64,000 nucleotides of DNA from Pseudomonas sp. ML96. GTDB taxonomy: Bacteria > Pseudomonadota > Gammaproteobacteria > Pseudomonadales > Pseudomonadaceae. The notes below the pieces were generated by a model. It did not search any database, was not told the origin of the DNA, and saw nothing but the letters and a program-made list of their open reading frames with translations. This document shows, piece after piece, positions 16,495 to 26,426 of the stretch (within the stretch, counting starts at the first letter, position 1; every line of letters begins with the position of its first letter). The stretch spans positions 1 to 64,000 of the forward strand of contig NZ_JPMY01000023.1 in the NCBI RefSeq assembly GCF_000761545.1, read 5' to 3'. The translations under genes were made by a program, and so were the position numbers.

Positions 16495-16640
16495 GGCGGG
16501 CGTCCTGAAGCTGTTGGCTGAAAAATGATCGCGCATCTTACCGGGCGCCACGGCATCCGGCAAAGGCCTCCCGGGCCGGTCGACGGCGAGGCGCACGCCC
16601 GCTAGGCTGGGCGCCCTCCCCATCAGGAACGGATACCTGC

Positions 16641-17129
16641 ATGTTCGACCAGTTCATCCCCCTGCTCTACCTCAAGCTCAGCTCGCAGAGCATCAGCGGC
16701 CTGCTCCTGCCGTCCGGCAAGGCCTTCGACGAACCACCGGTGCTGGCGCTGCAAACCCTCAAGGGCAAGCGCGAAGCCATTGCCGTGGGCCATGCCGCAG
16801 CAAAGCTGCAGGGACAGCCACAGGTGGAGATACTCAACGGCTTCGATCACCCACGCTCGCTGCTGGCCGATTTCGCCGTCGCCGAGAAGACTCTGCAGCT
16901 ACTTGTACGCCAGATTGCTGGGAAAACCTTCCTCAAGCCGGAAGTGGTGCTGCATCCGCTCGAGCATCTGGAAGGCGGACTGACGCAGATGGAACGGCGC
17001 GGCCTCTACGAGCTGTGTCGTGGCGCGGGCGCCAACAAGGTCCACCTCTGGACCGGCCGCGAGCTGACCGCCGAGGAACTGCGTTCCCGGCAGTTCCCCA
17101 CAGACGGCGGCTCGCTGCTGACGCCCTGA
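16641..17129 (+). CDS. MreB-like small protein lacking the nucleotide-binding core
   Basis: A 162-residue protein that aligns by eye with only the N-terminal part of MreB (E. coli). [18 protein letters not shown] corresponds to [35 protein letters not shown] to VIADFFVTEKMLQHFIKQV, and [20 protein letters not shown] to [20 protein letters not shown]. The phosphate-1 loop DLGTANT is absent ([11 protein letters not shown] instead), and the rest of the actin fold is missing. ATP binding and polymerisation are therefore unlikely. It sits between dcd and apbC, 4 bases from the convergent apbC stop. It could be a modulator of MreB filaments or a repurposed domain; function unknown. Confidence 0.68.
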   Translation: MFDQFIPLLYLKLSSQSISGLLLPSGKAFDEPPVLALQTLKGKREAIAVGHAAAKLQGQPQVEILNGFDHPRSLLADFAVAEKTLQLLVRQIAGKTFLKPEVVLHPLEHLEGGLTQMERRGLYELCRGAGANKVHLWTGRELTAEELRSRQFPTDGGSLLTP

Positions 17130-17133
17130 GGCG

Positions 17134-18228
17134 TCAGTCGTCGCTGATCTCGATGGTCGGCATCGCCTGAGCGCCGAGGCCGGACTGGGAGATGCGCGCA
17201 CCGACGCTACGCGCGGTTTCCTGGTAGATCATGGCGATCTGGCTCTCGGTGTCGGCCACCACGGTCGGCTTGCCGCCGTCGGCCTGCATGCGGATGGCCA
17301 TGGATAGCGGCAGCGAGGCCAGCAGATCAACGCCGTACTGGGCGGCAAGCTTGGCTCCGCCGCCCTCGCCGAACAGATGCTCTGTATGGCCGCAGTTGCT
17401 GCAGATGTGCACGGCCATGTTCTCCACCACGCCGAGCACCGGGATATTGACCTTGCGGAACATCTCCACGCCCTTCTTGGCGTCCAGCAGCGCCAGGTCC
17501 TGCGGGGTGGTGACAACCACTGCACCAGCCACCGGCACCTTCTGCGCCAGGGTCAGCTGGATGTCGCCGGTACCCGGCGGCATGTCGACGATCAGGTAGT
17601 CCAGGTCATCCCAGGCGGTCTGTGTCACCAGCTGCAGCAGCGCGCCGGAGACCATCGGGCCGCGCCAGACCACCGGGGTGCTGTCGTCGGTGAGGAAGGC
17701 CATGGACATCACCTGCACGCCGTGCGCTTCCAGCGGCACGAAGAACTTCTGGTCGCGGACCCGCGGCCGGGTACCTTCCGGGATGCCGAACATGATGCCC
17801 TGGCTGGGACCGTAGATATCGGCGTCGAGGATACCGACACGGGCACCTTCGCGGGCCAGGGCCAGGGCCAGGTTGGCGGCGGTGGTGGACTTGCCCACGC
17901 CGCCCTTGCCGGAGGCCACGGCGATGATGTTTTTCACCCCAGCCAGCGCCGGCACCTGCTCCTGGGCCTTGTGCGCGGCGATGGCCACATCGACCTGCAC
18001 CCGCGCCGATTCCACACCATCCAGGCCCTCCAGGGCCATCTGCAGCATCTGCGCCCAGCCGTTCTTGAACAGCCCGGCGGCGTAGCCCAGCTCCAGACGT
18101 ACGGCGACCTTGCCGCCCTGGATATCGACTTCGCGCAGGCAGCCGGCGCTGACCGGATCCTGATTCAGATGGGGGTCGGTGAACTGACGCAGGCGGGCTT
18201 CGACCGCTTCGCGGGTGACGGCGCTCAT
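17134..18228 (-). CDS. apbC: Iron-sulfur cluster carrier ApbC (Mrp)
   Basis: P-loop ATPase that carries and delivers [4Fe-4S] clusters in the cytoplasm. The 364-residue protein has an N-terminal DUF59-type domain (residues 1-90), the deviant Walker A GKGGVGKST and the cluster-binding CSNC pair in the C-terminal part. GGAG precedes the ATG at 18228 by 7 bases. It is divergent from metG, a conserved neighbour pairing in gammaproteobacteria. Confidence 0.94.
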   Translation of the reverse strand: MSAVTREAVEARLRQFTDPHLNQDPVSAGCLREVDIQGGKVAVRLELGYAAGLFKNGWAQMLQMALEGLDGVESARVQVDVAIAAHKAQEQVPALAGVKNIIAVASGKGGVGKSTTAANLALALAREGARVGILDADIYGPSQGIMFGIPEGTRPRVRDQKFFVPLEAHGVQVMSMAFLTDDSTPVVWRGPMVSGALLQLVTQTAWDDLDYLIVDMPPGTGDIQLTLAQKVPVAGAVVVTTPQDLALLDAKKGVEMFRKVNIPVLGVVENMAVHICSNCGHTEHLFGEGGGAKLAAQYGVDLLASLPLSMAIRMQADGGKPTVVADTESQIAMIYQETARSVGARISQSGLGAQAMPTIEISDD

Positions 18229-18361
18229 GGGGCAACTCCGAAAGGCAGAGCAAAACAGGCGGGCATATTACCCTAGGGCCACGCCCCGTACGGATGAAAA
18301 AAAACCGCTGCGCCTATATAGTGGCCGACTTCCTTCGTAATACCGTCACGGCCCGATCACC

Positions 18362-20398
18362 ATGTCCGAAGCCCGCAAGATTCTCGTTACCAGCGCCCTG
18401 CCCTACGCCAACGGCTCGATCCACCTCGGCCACATGCTCGAGTACATCCAGACCGACATGTGGGTGCGCTTCCAGAAGCTGCGCGGCAACCAGGCCATCT
18501 ACGTCTGCGCCGACGACGCCCACGGCTCGGCCATCATGCTGCGCGCCGAAAAGGAAGGCATCACACCGGAACAGCTGATCGCCAACGTCCAGGCCGAGCA
18601 TATGGCCGACTTCGCCGACTTCGGCGTGGACTTCGACAACTATCACTCGACCCACGGCGAAGAAAACCGCGAGCTGTCCGCCGCCATCTACCTCAAGCTG
18701 CGCGACGCCGGCCATATCGCCACCCGCTCGGTGACCCAGTACTTCGACCCCGAGAAGGGTATGTTCCTCGCCGACCGCTTCATCAAGGGCACCTGCCCGA
18801 AATGCGCGGCCGAGGACCAGTACGGCGACAACTGCGAGAAATGCGGTGCCACCTACGAGCCGACCGAGCTGAAGAACCCGCGCTCGGCTATCTCCGGCGC
18901 CGTACCGGTACTCAAGGACTCCAAGCACTTCTTCTTCAAGCTGCCCGACTTCGAGGCCATGCTGAAGACCTGGACCCGCAGCGGCACCCTGCAGGACGCG
19001 GTGGCCAACAAGATCGCCGAATGGCTGGATGGCGGCCTGCAGGAGTGGGACATCTCCCGCGATGCACCGTACTTCGGCTTCGAGATTCCCGACGAGCCGG
19101 GCAAGTACTTCTACGTCTGGCTGGACGCGCCGATCGGCTACATGGCCAGCTTCAAGAACCTCTGTGCCAAGCGTCCGGAGCTGGACTTCGACGCTTTCTG
19201 GAACAAGGATTCGACTGCCGAGCTGTACCACTTCATCGGCAAGGACATCGTCAACTTCCACGCCCTGTTCTGGCCGGCCATGCTCGAAGGCGCCGGCTAC
19301 CGCAAGCCCACCGCGGTCAACGTGCACGGCTACCTGACCGTCAACGGCCAGAAGATGTCCAAGTCGCGCGGCACCTTCGTCAAGGCGCGCACCTACCTGG
19401 ACCACCTGAACCCGGAATACCTGCGCTACTACTACGCCTCCAAACTGGGCCGTGGCGTCGACGATCTCGACCTGAACCTCGAAGACTTCGTACAGAAGGT
19501 CAACTCCGACCTGGTTGGCAAGGTGGTCAACATCGCCAGCCGCTGTGCCGGTTTCATCCACAAAGGCAATAACGGCGTGCTGGTCGACGCCAACCCCGAG
19601 CCGGAGCTGTGGGCCGCCTTCCAGGCCGCCGCCCCGAGCATCGCCGACGCCTATGAAGCCCGCGACTTCTCCCGCGCCATGCGCGAGATCATGGCCCTGG
19701 CCGACCGCGCCAACGCCTGGATCGCCGACAAGGCGCCGTGGGCGCTGAACAAGGTCGAGGGCAAGCAGGCCGAGGTGCAGGACATCTGCGCCCTGGGCGT
19801 CAACCTGTTCCGCCAGCTGGTGATCCTGCTCAAGCCGGTGCTGCCGAAGCTGGCCGCCGACGCCGAGGCCTTCCTCAACGTCGCTCCGCTGACCTGGAAT
19901 GATCTGGCCACCCCGCTGGCCAACCACCAGCTGAACCCGTTCAACCCGCTGCTGACCCGTATCGAACCCGCGAAGATCGAAGCCATGACCGAAGCCTCCA
20001 AGGAAGACCTCGCCGCCGAAGCCAGCAAGCCTGCGGGCAACGGTGAACTGACCAAGGACCCGCTGGCCGCCGAGATCAACTTCGACGCTTTTGCAGCGGT
20101 AGATCTGCGTATCGCCCTGATCGAGAAGTGCGAGTTCGTCGAAGGTGCCGACAAGCTGCTGCGCCTGTCGCTGGACATCGGCGACGAGAAGCGCAACGTG
20201 TTCTCCGGCATCAAGTCCGCCTACCCGGACCCGAGCAAGCTGGAAGGCCGCCTGACTCTGTACGTGGCCAACCTGGCCCCGCGCAAGATGAAGTTCGGCG
20301 TCTCCGAAGGCATGGTCCTGGCCGCCGGCCCAGGCGGCGAGGAAATCTACCTGCTCAGCCCGGACAGCGGCGCCAAGCCCGGCCAACGCGTCAAGTAA
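18362..20398 (+). CDS. metG: Methionyl-tRNA synthetase
   Basis: Charges tRNA-Met. The 678-residue protein has the HIGH motif as HLGH (residues 21-24), a four-cysteine zinc knuckle (CPKC ... CEKC), the catalytic KMSKS loop in QKMSKSRGT and a C-terminal Trbp111-like tRNA-binding domain ([20 protein letters not shown]). The length is that of the dimeric bacterial form. Divergent from apbC. Confidence 0.97.
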   Translation: MSEARKILVTSALPYANGSIHLGHMLEYIQTDMWVRFQKLRGNQAIYVCADDAHGSAIMLRAEKEGITPEQLIANVQAEHMADFADFGVDFDNYHSTHGEENRELSAAIYLKLRDAGHIATRSVTQYFDPEKGMFLADRFIKGTCPKCAAEDQYGDNCEKCGATYEPTELKNPRSAISGAVPVLKDSKHFFFKLPDFEAMLKTWTRSGTLQDAVANKIAEWLDGGLQEWDISRDAPYFGFEIPDEPGKYFYVWLDAPIGYMASFKNLCAKRPELDFDAFWNKDSTAELYHFIGKDIVNFHALFWPAMLEGAGYRKPTAVNVHGYLTVNGQKMSKSRGTFVKARTYLDHLNPEYLRYYYASKLGRGVDDLDLNLEDFVQKVNSDLVGKVVNIASRCAGFIHKGNNGVLVDANPEPELWAAFQAAAPSIADAYEARDFSRAMREIMALADRANAWIADKAPWALNKVEGKQAEVQDICALGVNLFRQLVILLKPVLPKLAADAEAFLNVAPLTWNDLATPLANHQLNPFNPLLTRIEPAKIEAMTEASKEDLAAEASKPAGNGELTKDPLAAEINFDAFAAVDLRIALIEKCEFVEGADKLLRLSLDIGDEKRNVFSGIKSAYPDPSKLEGRLTLYVANLAPRKMKFGVSEGMVLAAGPGGEEIYLLSPDSGAKPGQRVK

Positions 20399-20422
20399 GC
20401 CCCACCAAGCAAGGATGCTGAT

Positions 20423-21211
20423 ATGAACAAATGGACAGTGGCCCTGCTGCTGGCCGCACTGGCCGGCTGCTCGGACAAGGGCGGCGAAAGTTCGGGCGCA
20501 GCCGCCCTACAGGGCGAAAGCAACAAGGCCGGGAGCTACCTGGCCTATGAGCACCATGTAGGTATCGAACTGCCAGGCGAACGCATCACCGAGCGCCTGG
20601 CCGCCACTCGCCAGGCCTGCCTGGACGAGCGTTTCGGTGCTTGCAGTCTGATCGCGGCTGAGCAGAGCTCGGGCCAGTATCCACGCGGCGAACTGACCCT
20701 GCGCATCGCTCCGGGCGGCGTGGAAAAGCTCACCGCCCTGGCAGCTGAAGGTGGCGAACAGGTCAGTCGCCTCACCCGCGCCGAAGATCTGGCCCAAGTC
20801 ATAACGGACAACCGCCAGCAGCACGACCAACTACTGCGCCAGCAACAGACACTGCAGCAATACCAGAGCCGTGACGGCCTCACGGTCGCCGACCTGCTGG
20901 CCCTGGCCAAGGAGCTGGCGGCCATCGAGGTGCAATTGCAGGCCCTGAGCCAGGAGGCTGCCCAGCAGCAGCGCCGTCTGGATACCAACCTGCTGACCCT
21001 GAACTTCACCGGCCCGCGCGAGCGCTCGCGCCTGGGCCTGATCGGCAATGCCGCCGCACGCCTGCTGGACAACCTGGCCGAAGGCACAGCTGCGGTAATC
21101 GAATTCGTCGGCTACGGCCTGCCCTTCCTGGTCATCCTCTTCCCTCTGGCCCTGCTATTGCGCTGGCTGTGGCGGCGCATCACCCGTAATTCCGTACGAG
21201 ACATTCGATGA
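20423..21211 (+). CDS. DUF4349 family lipoprotein
   Basis: A 262-residue protein with a lipobox (LAALAGC), a globular region, a coiled-coil segment (about residues 130-200; EDLAQVITDNRQQHDQLLRQ) and a C-terminal membrane helix (VIEFVGYGLPFLVILFPLAL) followed by a basic tail. This is the DUF4349 layout. AAGGA precedes the ATG. The next gene overlaps the stop by 4 bases (ATGA), starting a compact operon with YjfM-, YjfC- and DUF350-like genes. The role is unknown; membrane-stress linkage is inferred from the neighbours. Confidence 0.78.
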   Translation: MNKWTVALLLAALAGCSDKGGESSGAAALQGESNKAGSYLAYEHHVGIELPGERITERLAATRQACLDERFGACSLIAAEQSSGQYPRGELTLRIAPGGVEKLTALAAEGGEQVSRLTRAEDLAQVITDNRQQHDQLLRQQQTLQQYQSRDGLTVADLLALAKELAAIEVQLQALSQEAAQQQRRLDTNLLTLNFTGPRERSRLGLIGNAAARLLDNLAEGTAAVIEFVGYGLPFLVILFPLALLLRWLWRRITRNSVRDIR

Positions 21212-21528
21212 AGAAGTCCGAATTCGTCACCACCTGCGTGCTGTCGGGTGGCGTACTGCTGGCCGCCTTGCACCACGGCAACGTCTACCGCGACCAATAC
21301 CGCAGCAAGGCTGAATGCGAGGCAGACTGGGGCCGCTATTCCGGTGCGTGCCAGGAGGAAAGCTCCAGCAGCGGCTCAGGCTATAGCGGTTCGGGCCGCT
21401 ACTACGGCCCAAGCTACGAGTCGGACGCCCGGCCACGCACCATACAACCGCACAGCGTGGCAGTCCGCGAAACCGTCAAGCGCAGCGGCTTCGGCTTCAG
21501 TGGCGCCCGCTATTCGGCGGGCGGCTGA
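21208..21528 (+). CDS. Small Ser/Gly-rich protein, YgiB/YjfM (DUF1190)-like position
   Basis: A 106-residue protein with an N-terminal hydrophobic segment, a two-cysteine motif with C-x8-C spacing (AECEADWGRYSGACQ) and a low-complexity Ser/Gly/Tyr tail. The motif resembles the short repeats of YgiB/YjfM (DUF1190), and it occupies the same place relative to a YgiC/YjfC homologue, but overall similarity is weak. It overlaps the DUF4349 gene by 4 bases and the next gene by 1 base. Confidence 0.6.
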   Translation: MKKSEFVTTCVLSGGVLLAALHHGNVYRDQYRSKAECEADWGRYSGACQEESSSSGSGYSGSGRYYGPSYESDARPRTIQPHSVAVRETVKRSGFGFSGARYSAGG

Positions 21529-22643
21529 TGCGCCGAGTCGACTTCACCCCACGCCCGCACTGGCGCCAGCAGTGCGAAGAGCTGGGTTTCACTTTCCACA
21601 GCATCGACGGTACCTACTGGGACGAGTCGGCCGCCTACGAGCTGAGCCTGGCCCAGGTCGAAACTCTGGAAGCAGCCGCCGAGGAACTGCATCGCTTGTA
21701 CCTGGACGCAGCTCAATGGGTGATCGAGCAACGCCACTTCGCCCCTTTCGCCCTGCCGCCAAGCGCAGAACAACTGATAGTAGATTCCTGGCAACGCCAG
21801 GAGCCGGCGCTCTACGGTCGTTTCGACTTTTCCTGGAACGGCCAGGGCGAGCCCAAGCTGCTGGAGTACAACGCCGACACTCCTACCGGCCTGCTGGAAG
21901 CCAGCGTGGTGCAGTGGTACTGGCTACGTGACGTTCTGCCCGAAGCCGACCAGTTCAACTCGCTGCACGAGAAGCTGATCGAGCGCTGGCACCAGATCGG
22001 TCACGGCCGCGTGTATTTCGCCGCCATCGAGGGCCACGAGGAAGACACCGGCAACGTCCTCTACATGCTCGACGTGGCGCACCAGGCCGGGTTGCCGACC
22101 CACTACGTACCGATCGAAGCCATCGGTTACGACGAGCAGCGTCGGATCTTCGTCGACCAGCATGAGCGCTCCATCGAACACTGCTTCAAGCTCTACCCTT
22201 GGGAATGGCTGCTGCAGGACGAATTCAGCTCCCATGTCGGCAGCAGCGGTATCCGCTTCCAGGAGCCGGCGTGGAAGCTGCTTCTGTCGAGCAAGGCCAT
22301 GTTGCCAATCCTCTGGCAACGCAATCCAGGGCACCCCAACCTGCTGCCGTCCAGCTTCGCCGCCGACCTGCCCGAGCCTTACGTACGCAAGCCGCTGTAC
22401 GCCCGCGAGGGGCAGAACATCCAGATAGTCGGCACCGGCCAGACGCTCGAAAGCGACGGCCCACACGCCGCCGATGCCTGCATCTACCAGGCCTATGCGC
22501 CGTTGCCGCGCTTTGCAGATAGCTACACCGTGCTGGGCTGCTGGATGGTCGGTGACCAGGCTGCCGGCCTCGGCATCCGCGAAGACGCCACGCCCATCAC
22601 CCGCGACAGTAGTCGCTTCCTCCCCCATTACTTCATCGAGTGA
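21528..22643 (+). CDS. Glutathionylspermidine synthase-family protein (YgiC/YjfC-like)
   Basis: A 371-residue ATP-grasp protein of the glutathionylspermidine synthase C-terminal family, without the N-terminal amidase of E. coli Gss. LLEYNADTPTGLLEASVVQWYW, here split between residues 105-125, is the family hallmark, as is YVRKPLYAREGQNI. E. coli YgiC and YjfC share this length. It probably forms a peptide or amide bond on an unknown substrate; spermidine-glutathione activity should not be assumed. Start by a 1-base TGATG overlap. Confidence 0.85.
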   Translation: MRRVDFTPRPHWRQQCEELGFTFHSIDGTYWDESAAYELSLAQVETLEAAAEELHRLYLDAAQWVIEQRHFAPFALPPSAEQLIVDSWQRQEPALYGRFDFSWNGQGEPKLLEYNADTPTGLLEASVVQWYWLRDVLPEADQFNSLHEKLIERWHQIGHGRVYFAAIEGHEEDTGNVLYMLDVAHQAGLPTHYVPIEAIGYDEQRRIFVDQHERSIEHCFKLYPWEWLLQDEFSSHVGSSGIRFQEPAWKLLLSSKAMLPILWQRNPGHPNLLPSSFAADLPEPYVRKPLYAREGQNIQIVGTGQTLESDGPHAADACIYQAYAPLPRFADSYTVLGCWMVGDQAAGLGIREDATPITRDSSRFLPHYFIE

Positions 22644-22648
22644 CCGCC

Positions 22649-23047
22649 ATGGCCCTGCTGCAAAACCTGCCGAACTTCCTGTTCTACTTCACCACCGCCC
22701 TGGCCCTGTTCGGTCTGTTCATCAGCCTCTACCTGCACCTGACGCCCTACGCCGAGCTCAAGCTGATTCGCCAGGGCAACCTGGCCGCTGCCGTGGCCCT
22801 GCTCGGCGCCGTACTCGGCTTCGCCTTGCCACTGGCCAGCTGCATTGCTCACAGCGTCAGTCTGCAGGACATGCTGATCTGGGGCTTTATCGCCCTGCTG
22901 GTACAGGCTCTGGTGTACCTGGCCGCCGCGCGCCTGCTACCGGAGCTGAAGCAGGGCATAGCCGAAGGCCAACTGGCGCATGGTGTATTCCTCGGCGGTC
23001 TGGCCCTGAGCGTGGGTCTGATCAATGCCGCGTGCATGGTCTACTGA
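22649..23047 (+). CDS. DUF350 family (YjfL-like) inner-membrane protein
   Basis: A membrane protein of about 132 residues with four hydrophobic helices, matching DUF350/YjfL. I use the ATG at 22649 (MALLQNLPNF); a GTG at 22640 overlapping the previous stop is also possible. In E. coli, yjfL (DUF350), yjfM (DUF1190) and yjfC (synthase-like) are neighbours, so this operon is the equivalent set plus DUF4349. Function unknown. Confidence 0.8.
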   Translation: MALLQNLPNFLFYFTTALALFGLFISLYLHLTPYAELKLIRQGNLAAAVALLGAVLGFALPLASCIAHSVSLQDMLIWGFIALLVQALVYLAAARLLPELKQGIAEGQLAHGVFLGGLALSVGLINAACMVY

Positions 23048-23151
23048 CTGCCCGCTGAGCTAGCGTTGAGGGATAGGCTGGCGCGGTTGTAGCGCCGCGC
23101 CAGCGCCGGGATAATACGCCCCCTTTCTAGCCAATCCGCTCCGCCACGCGC

Positions 23152-23700
23152 ATGACCGACTTCCTCTTCGCCCTGATCGGCGCCGCGCTGGTCAGCAACC
23201 TGATCCTCGGGCTGCCGCTAGCCGCCGATGCCCTGCGCCATGCCCGCGTGCAGGCACTGGGACAGGCCGGCGCGCTGTTGATTCTGCTCGCCGCGCCTGC
23301 GGCCTGGCTGCAGCAACAGGCCCTGTTGGCTGTCCACCTGACTTATCTCTATCTGCTGATCGGCGTTCCGCTGCTGGCTGCACTGAGCTGGCTCAGCCTG
23401 GCCCTGTTGCAGCGCCTGCGCCCTGCCCTCGGACAATCCGGCTTGTGGCCGCTGCTGATTGGCAACGGCATGGGTGCCATGCTTCTAGCTCGTTCACTGG
23501 ATGGTTTCACCGCGGCGCTGGCCCTGGGCATCGGTGGCGGTCTGGGCTTCTGGCTGGTGTTGCAACTGATGAGCGACCTGCTTGAGCGCATCGAACAGTG
23601 CGATGTGCCAGTCGCCTTCCGCGGCACGCCGATCTTGCTGATCACCGCCGGCCTGATGAGTCTGGCCTTCCTCGGCTTCAACGGCATGGGGGCAGCATGA
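23152..23700 (+). CDS. rnfA: Divergent RnfA/RsxA-like membrane subunit
   Basis: A 182-residue, six-helix membrane protein recognisable as RnfA by its C-terminal part ([22 protein letters not shown]; compare E. coli [20 protein letters not shown]) and by operon position. It lacks the two cysteines that in canonical RnfA sit in LCPFMG and TTNCAVLG and help hold the intramembrane [2Fe-2S] cluster: here the aligned sites read LGLPLAAD and IGNGMGAM. Its only Cys is outside these sites. The ATG overlap with rnfB couples translation. Confidence 0.75.
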   Translation: MTDFLFALIGAALVSNLILGLPLAADALRHARVQALGQAGALLILLAAPAAWLQQQALLAVHLTYLYLLIGVPLLAALSWLSLALLQRLRPALGQSGLWPLLIGNGMGAMLLARSLDGFTAALALGIGGGLGFWLVLQLMSDLLERIEQCDVPVAFRGTPILLITAGLMSLAFLGFNGMGAA

Positions 23701-24845
23701 GCAACGCCTTGCGTAGCGACGCCCGACGCATCCAGGCCATCGACGCCCTGCTGCCGCAGACCCAGTGCGGCAAGTGCGGCCACCCGGGCTGCAAGCCCTA
23801 CGCCGAGGGCATCGCCAATGGCGAGGCGATCAACAAGTGCCCGCCGGGCGGAACCGCCACCATCCACGCCCTGGCCCAGCTGCTCAAGGTGCCGGAGCTG
23901 CCGCTGGAGTTGCCCGCCGTACCTCCGCAGATCGCCCTGATCCGCGAAGCCGAGTGCATCGGCTGCACCAAGTGCATCCAGGCCTGCCCGGTGGACGCCA
24001 TCGTCGGCGCGGCCAAACTCATGCACACAGTGATCACCGCCGAGTGCACCGGCTGCGAGCTGTGCGTTGCGCCCTGCCCGGTCGACTGCATCGACATCCT
24101 GCCACTGGCCGGCGCCGAGGCCGAAGCCCAGCGCCAGCGCGCCGACCAGTTCCGCAGCCGCCATGAGGCGCATCTGGCCCGCCTGGCGCGCAACGACGCC
24201 AAGCGCCAGGCCGAGCGCACCGCACGCACACCGGCGACCCAGCCCGCCATTCCAGTGCAACCGGCCACCAGCAACGACGATCAGTACAAGCGCCTGAAAA
24301 TAGAGGCAGCCATGGCCAAGGTGGTGCTGGCCAAGGCCGAGAAACAGCTGGCCCAGCACGGCAGCCCCGAGCTGCAGCGCCAGGTGGATGAACTGCGCCA
24401 GGCCGCCGAACGTGCCCAGCAGGCCCTGGAACAGGCCACGCCACCAGCGCCAGCGGCTCCCACTGCCGGTATTGCCGCACTGAAGCAGACCAAGATCCAG
24501 TTCGCCCTGCGCCGCGCCGAGCTGGACAAGGCCACGCGTCAGGGCGCGGACGACGCCACGCTGCAAGCGCTGCGCGCCAATCTGGAGGCCGCCGCCCAGG
24601 CCCTGCACGCCGCCGAAGAAGCCAGCGGCAAGCCGCTGCCCGACCTGGTGCGCACCGACAAGCAGCCGATCGACCTCAAGCTGCGCGAGCTGAAGACCGA
24701 GCACGCCTACGCCCGCGCCGAGCTGCAGCGTCTGGAACGGCGCCTGACGGCCAACCCCGCGGCGGCATCGGCAGACACCCTGCAGCAAGCCCGCCAGCGC
24801 CTGGCGAATGCCGAGCGACAGCTGCATGACTACCAGCAGCCCTGA
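23697..24845 (+). CDS. rnfB: RnfB-like ferredoxin subunit with long coiled-coil C-terminal extension
   Basis: A 382-residue protein. Residues 24-48 carry the RnfB Fe-S motif (Cys24, 27, 32, 48). Two [4Fe-4S] ferredoxin motifs follow ([12 protein letters not shown] at 87-98; [12 protein letters not shown] at 117-128). Unlike E. coli RsxB (192 residues), it has no N-terminal membrane helix and carries about 240 extra residues: an Arg/Ala-rich helix and three degenerate helical repeats, the first beginning [20 protein letters not shown], the type of tail usually found on RnfC. rnfC itself is absent. It starts by an ATGA overlap with rnfA and overlaps rnfD by 20 bases. Confidence 0.82.
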   Translation: MSNALRSDARRIQAIDALLPQTQCGKCGHPGCKPYAEGIANGEAINKCPPGGTATIHALAQLLKVPELPLELPAVPPQIALIREAECIGCTKCIQACPVDAIVGAAKLMHTVITAECTGCELCVAPCPVDCIDILPLAGAEAEAQRQRADQFRSRHEAHLARLARNDAKRQAERTARTPATQPAIPVQPATSNDDQYKRLKIEAAMAKVVLAKAEKQLAQHGSPELQRQVDELRQAAERAQQALEQATPPAPAAPTAGIAALKQTKIQFALRRAELDKATRQGADDATLQALRANLEAAAQALHAAEEASGKPLPDLVRTDKQPIDLKLRELKTEHAYARAELQRLERRLTANPAAASADTLQQARQRLANAERQLHDYQQP

Positions 24846-25830
24846 AATCGCCTTCGACCCGCGCCCGAGCATGCAGCGGGTGCTGCTCGCCTGCCTGCCC
24901 GGCGCCCTGGCCCTGCTCTGGTTCAACGGCTGGGGCCTGCTGGTCCAGCTGCTACTGGCCGCCCTCACCTGCTGCGCCTGCGACCTGCTGAGCCGTCATC
25001 TGCGCGGCCAGACGCTCGCCGATAAAGAACGCAGCCTGTTCGAACAGCCACTGCTGGCCGAAGGCAGCGGCCTGGTCAGCGCCCTGCTGCTGGCCCTGGC
25101 CCTGCCCAACTACGCGCCCTGGTGGCTGACCGTGGCCAGCGCCGCCTTCGCCAGCCTGTTCGGCAAGGCGCTGTTCGGCGGTTTCGGCAACAACCCGTTC
25201 AACCCGGCCATGCTCGGCTACGCCTTCGCCCTCATCGCCTTCCCGGCGCAGATGGTGCACTGGCCGGCGCCTGGCGCGGAACACGGCCTGTTCGGCGCGC
25301 TGCAGCAGATATTCGGCTTCGGCCCTGGCCTGCCGGATGGCTGGAGCCAGGCCACGGTACTGGACAGCCTGCGCCACAACGACCGCCTGACCATCGATGA
25401 GCTGTTCGCCAGCCACCCGGCCTTCGGCGGTATCGGCGGGCGTGGCGCGGAATGGGTCAACCTGGCCTTCCTTGCTGGCGGCCTGTTCCTGCTGCAGCAG
25501 AAGGTGATCCGCTGGCAGGCGCCGGTCGGCATGCTCGGCGCCCTGTTCGTCGCCAGCCTGCTGTGCTGGAACGGCTCGGGCTCCGACTCCAACGGCTCGC
25601 CGCTGCTGCACCTGTTCAGCGGCGCCACCATGCTCGGCGCCTTCTTCATCGTTACCGAGCCGGTCAGCGGCCCGGACAGTGCACGCGGGCGCCTGTACTT
25701 CGGCATCGGCGTCGGCCTGCTGACCTACGTGATCCGCACCTGGGGCGGTTACCCGGATGGCCTGGCCTTCGCCGTGCTACTGATGAACCTCTGCGTCACC
25801 CGCCTGGATCGCCTGGGAGCCGCACGATGA
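24826..25830 (+). CDS. rnfD: RnfD/RsxD-like membrane flavoprotein subunit
   Basis: A 334-residue integral membrane subunit with about nine helices. It keeps [17 protein letters not shown] and the covalent FMN site [10 protein letters not shown] (FMN on the Thr in the family) and ends [15 protein letters not shown], as in E. coli RsxD. I start at the ATG at 24826 ([10 protein letters not shown]), which overlaps rnfB by 20 bases; an ATG at 24808 is possible. Electron flow through flavins between RnfB/RnfG and the membrane is expected from the family. Confidence 0.9.
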   Translation: MTTSSPEIAFDPRPSMQRVLLACLPGALALLWFNGWGLLVQLLLAALTCCACDLLSRHLRGQTLADKERSLFEQPLLAEGSGLVSALLLALALPNYAPWWLTVASAAFASLFGKALFGGFGNNPFNPAMLGYAFALIAFPAQMVHWPAPGAEHGLFGALQQIFGFGPGLPDGWSQATVLDSLRHNDRLTIDELFASHPAFGGIGGRGAEWVNLAFLAGGLFLLQQKVIRWQAPVGMLGALFVASLLCWNGSGSDSNGSPLLHLFSGATMLGAFFIVTEPVSGPDSARGRLYFGIGVGLLTYVIRTWGGYPDGLAFAVLLMNLCVTRLDRLGAAR

Positions 25831-26426
25831 AGCGCAGCGCCGCACTCCTGCTGGCGATCGCCCTGTGTGGCGCCGCCCTGCTCGCCACGCTCCAGCATTT
25901 CGCAGCGCCACGCATCGAGCAGCAACGCCAGGCAGCAGCCGAGCGCGCCCTGCTCGACCTGCTGCCTGCCGGCAGCTACGACAACCGCCCGCTGCAACAC
26001 CCCATCGCGCTGCCGGCCGGCGGCCTGCTGGGCAACGCCCGCGCCGAGTTGGGCTACCTGGCCAGCCTGAATGGCCAGCCCAGCGCCGTGCTGCTGCCGG
26101 TGACCGGCAAAGGCTACGAGGGGCCGATCCGCCTGCTGGTGGCAATCACCCCGGATGGCCAGCTGCTCGCCAGCAAGGTCCTGCAGCAGCAGGAGACACC
26201 CGGCCTGGCCGATCTGCTGGCTCCCAACCGCGCTGCCTGGCTGCATGGTTTTGCCGGCAAGACATTGCACGATGACACCGCGAGCTGGACGCTGCGTGCC
26301 GACCAGGGCCAGGTCGACCAGATCGCCGGTGCCACCATCACCTCGCGCGCAGTGACAGACGCCCTGCAACGCGCCCTGCGCTTCTTTGACGCCGAGCGGC
26401 AACGGCTACTGGAGGCGCGACCATGA
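25827..26426 (+). CDS. rnfG: RnfG/RsxG-like flavoprotein subunit
   Basis: A 199-residue protein with one N-terminal membrane helix (SAALLLAIALCGAALLATL) and a periplasmic FMN-binding domain with AGATITSRAVTDAL, the covalent FMN-Thr motif. KGYEGPIRLLVAITPDG and QQETPGLADLL also match the family. It overlaps rnfD and rnfE with ATGA junctions. Confidence 0.9.
   Translation: MKRSAALLLAIALCGAALLATLQHFAAPRIEQQRQAAAERALLDLLPAGSYDNRPLQHPIALPAGGLLGNARAELGYLASLNGQPSAVLLPVTGKGYEGPIRLLVAITPDGQLLASKVLQQQETPGLADLLAPNRAAWLHGFAGKTLHDDTASWTLRADQGQVDQIAGATITSRAVTDALQRALRFFDAERQRLLEARP

Noticed and set aside
16641..17129. MreB fragment as a pseudogene
   Set aside because: Intact frame with start and stop fitting the gap, and no remnant of the rest of MreB downstream.
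18314..20386. 690-codon open frame antisense to metG
   Set aside because: Mirror of metG codon bias; no domain, no RBS, unlikely composition.
23079..23102. Hairpin TGGCGCGG/CCGCGCCA before rnfA as a terminator
   Set aside because: No T tract on either strand; it may be a structured promoter region, but nothing supports a specific role.
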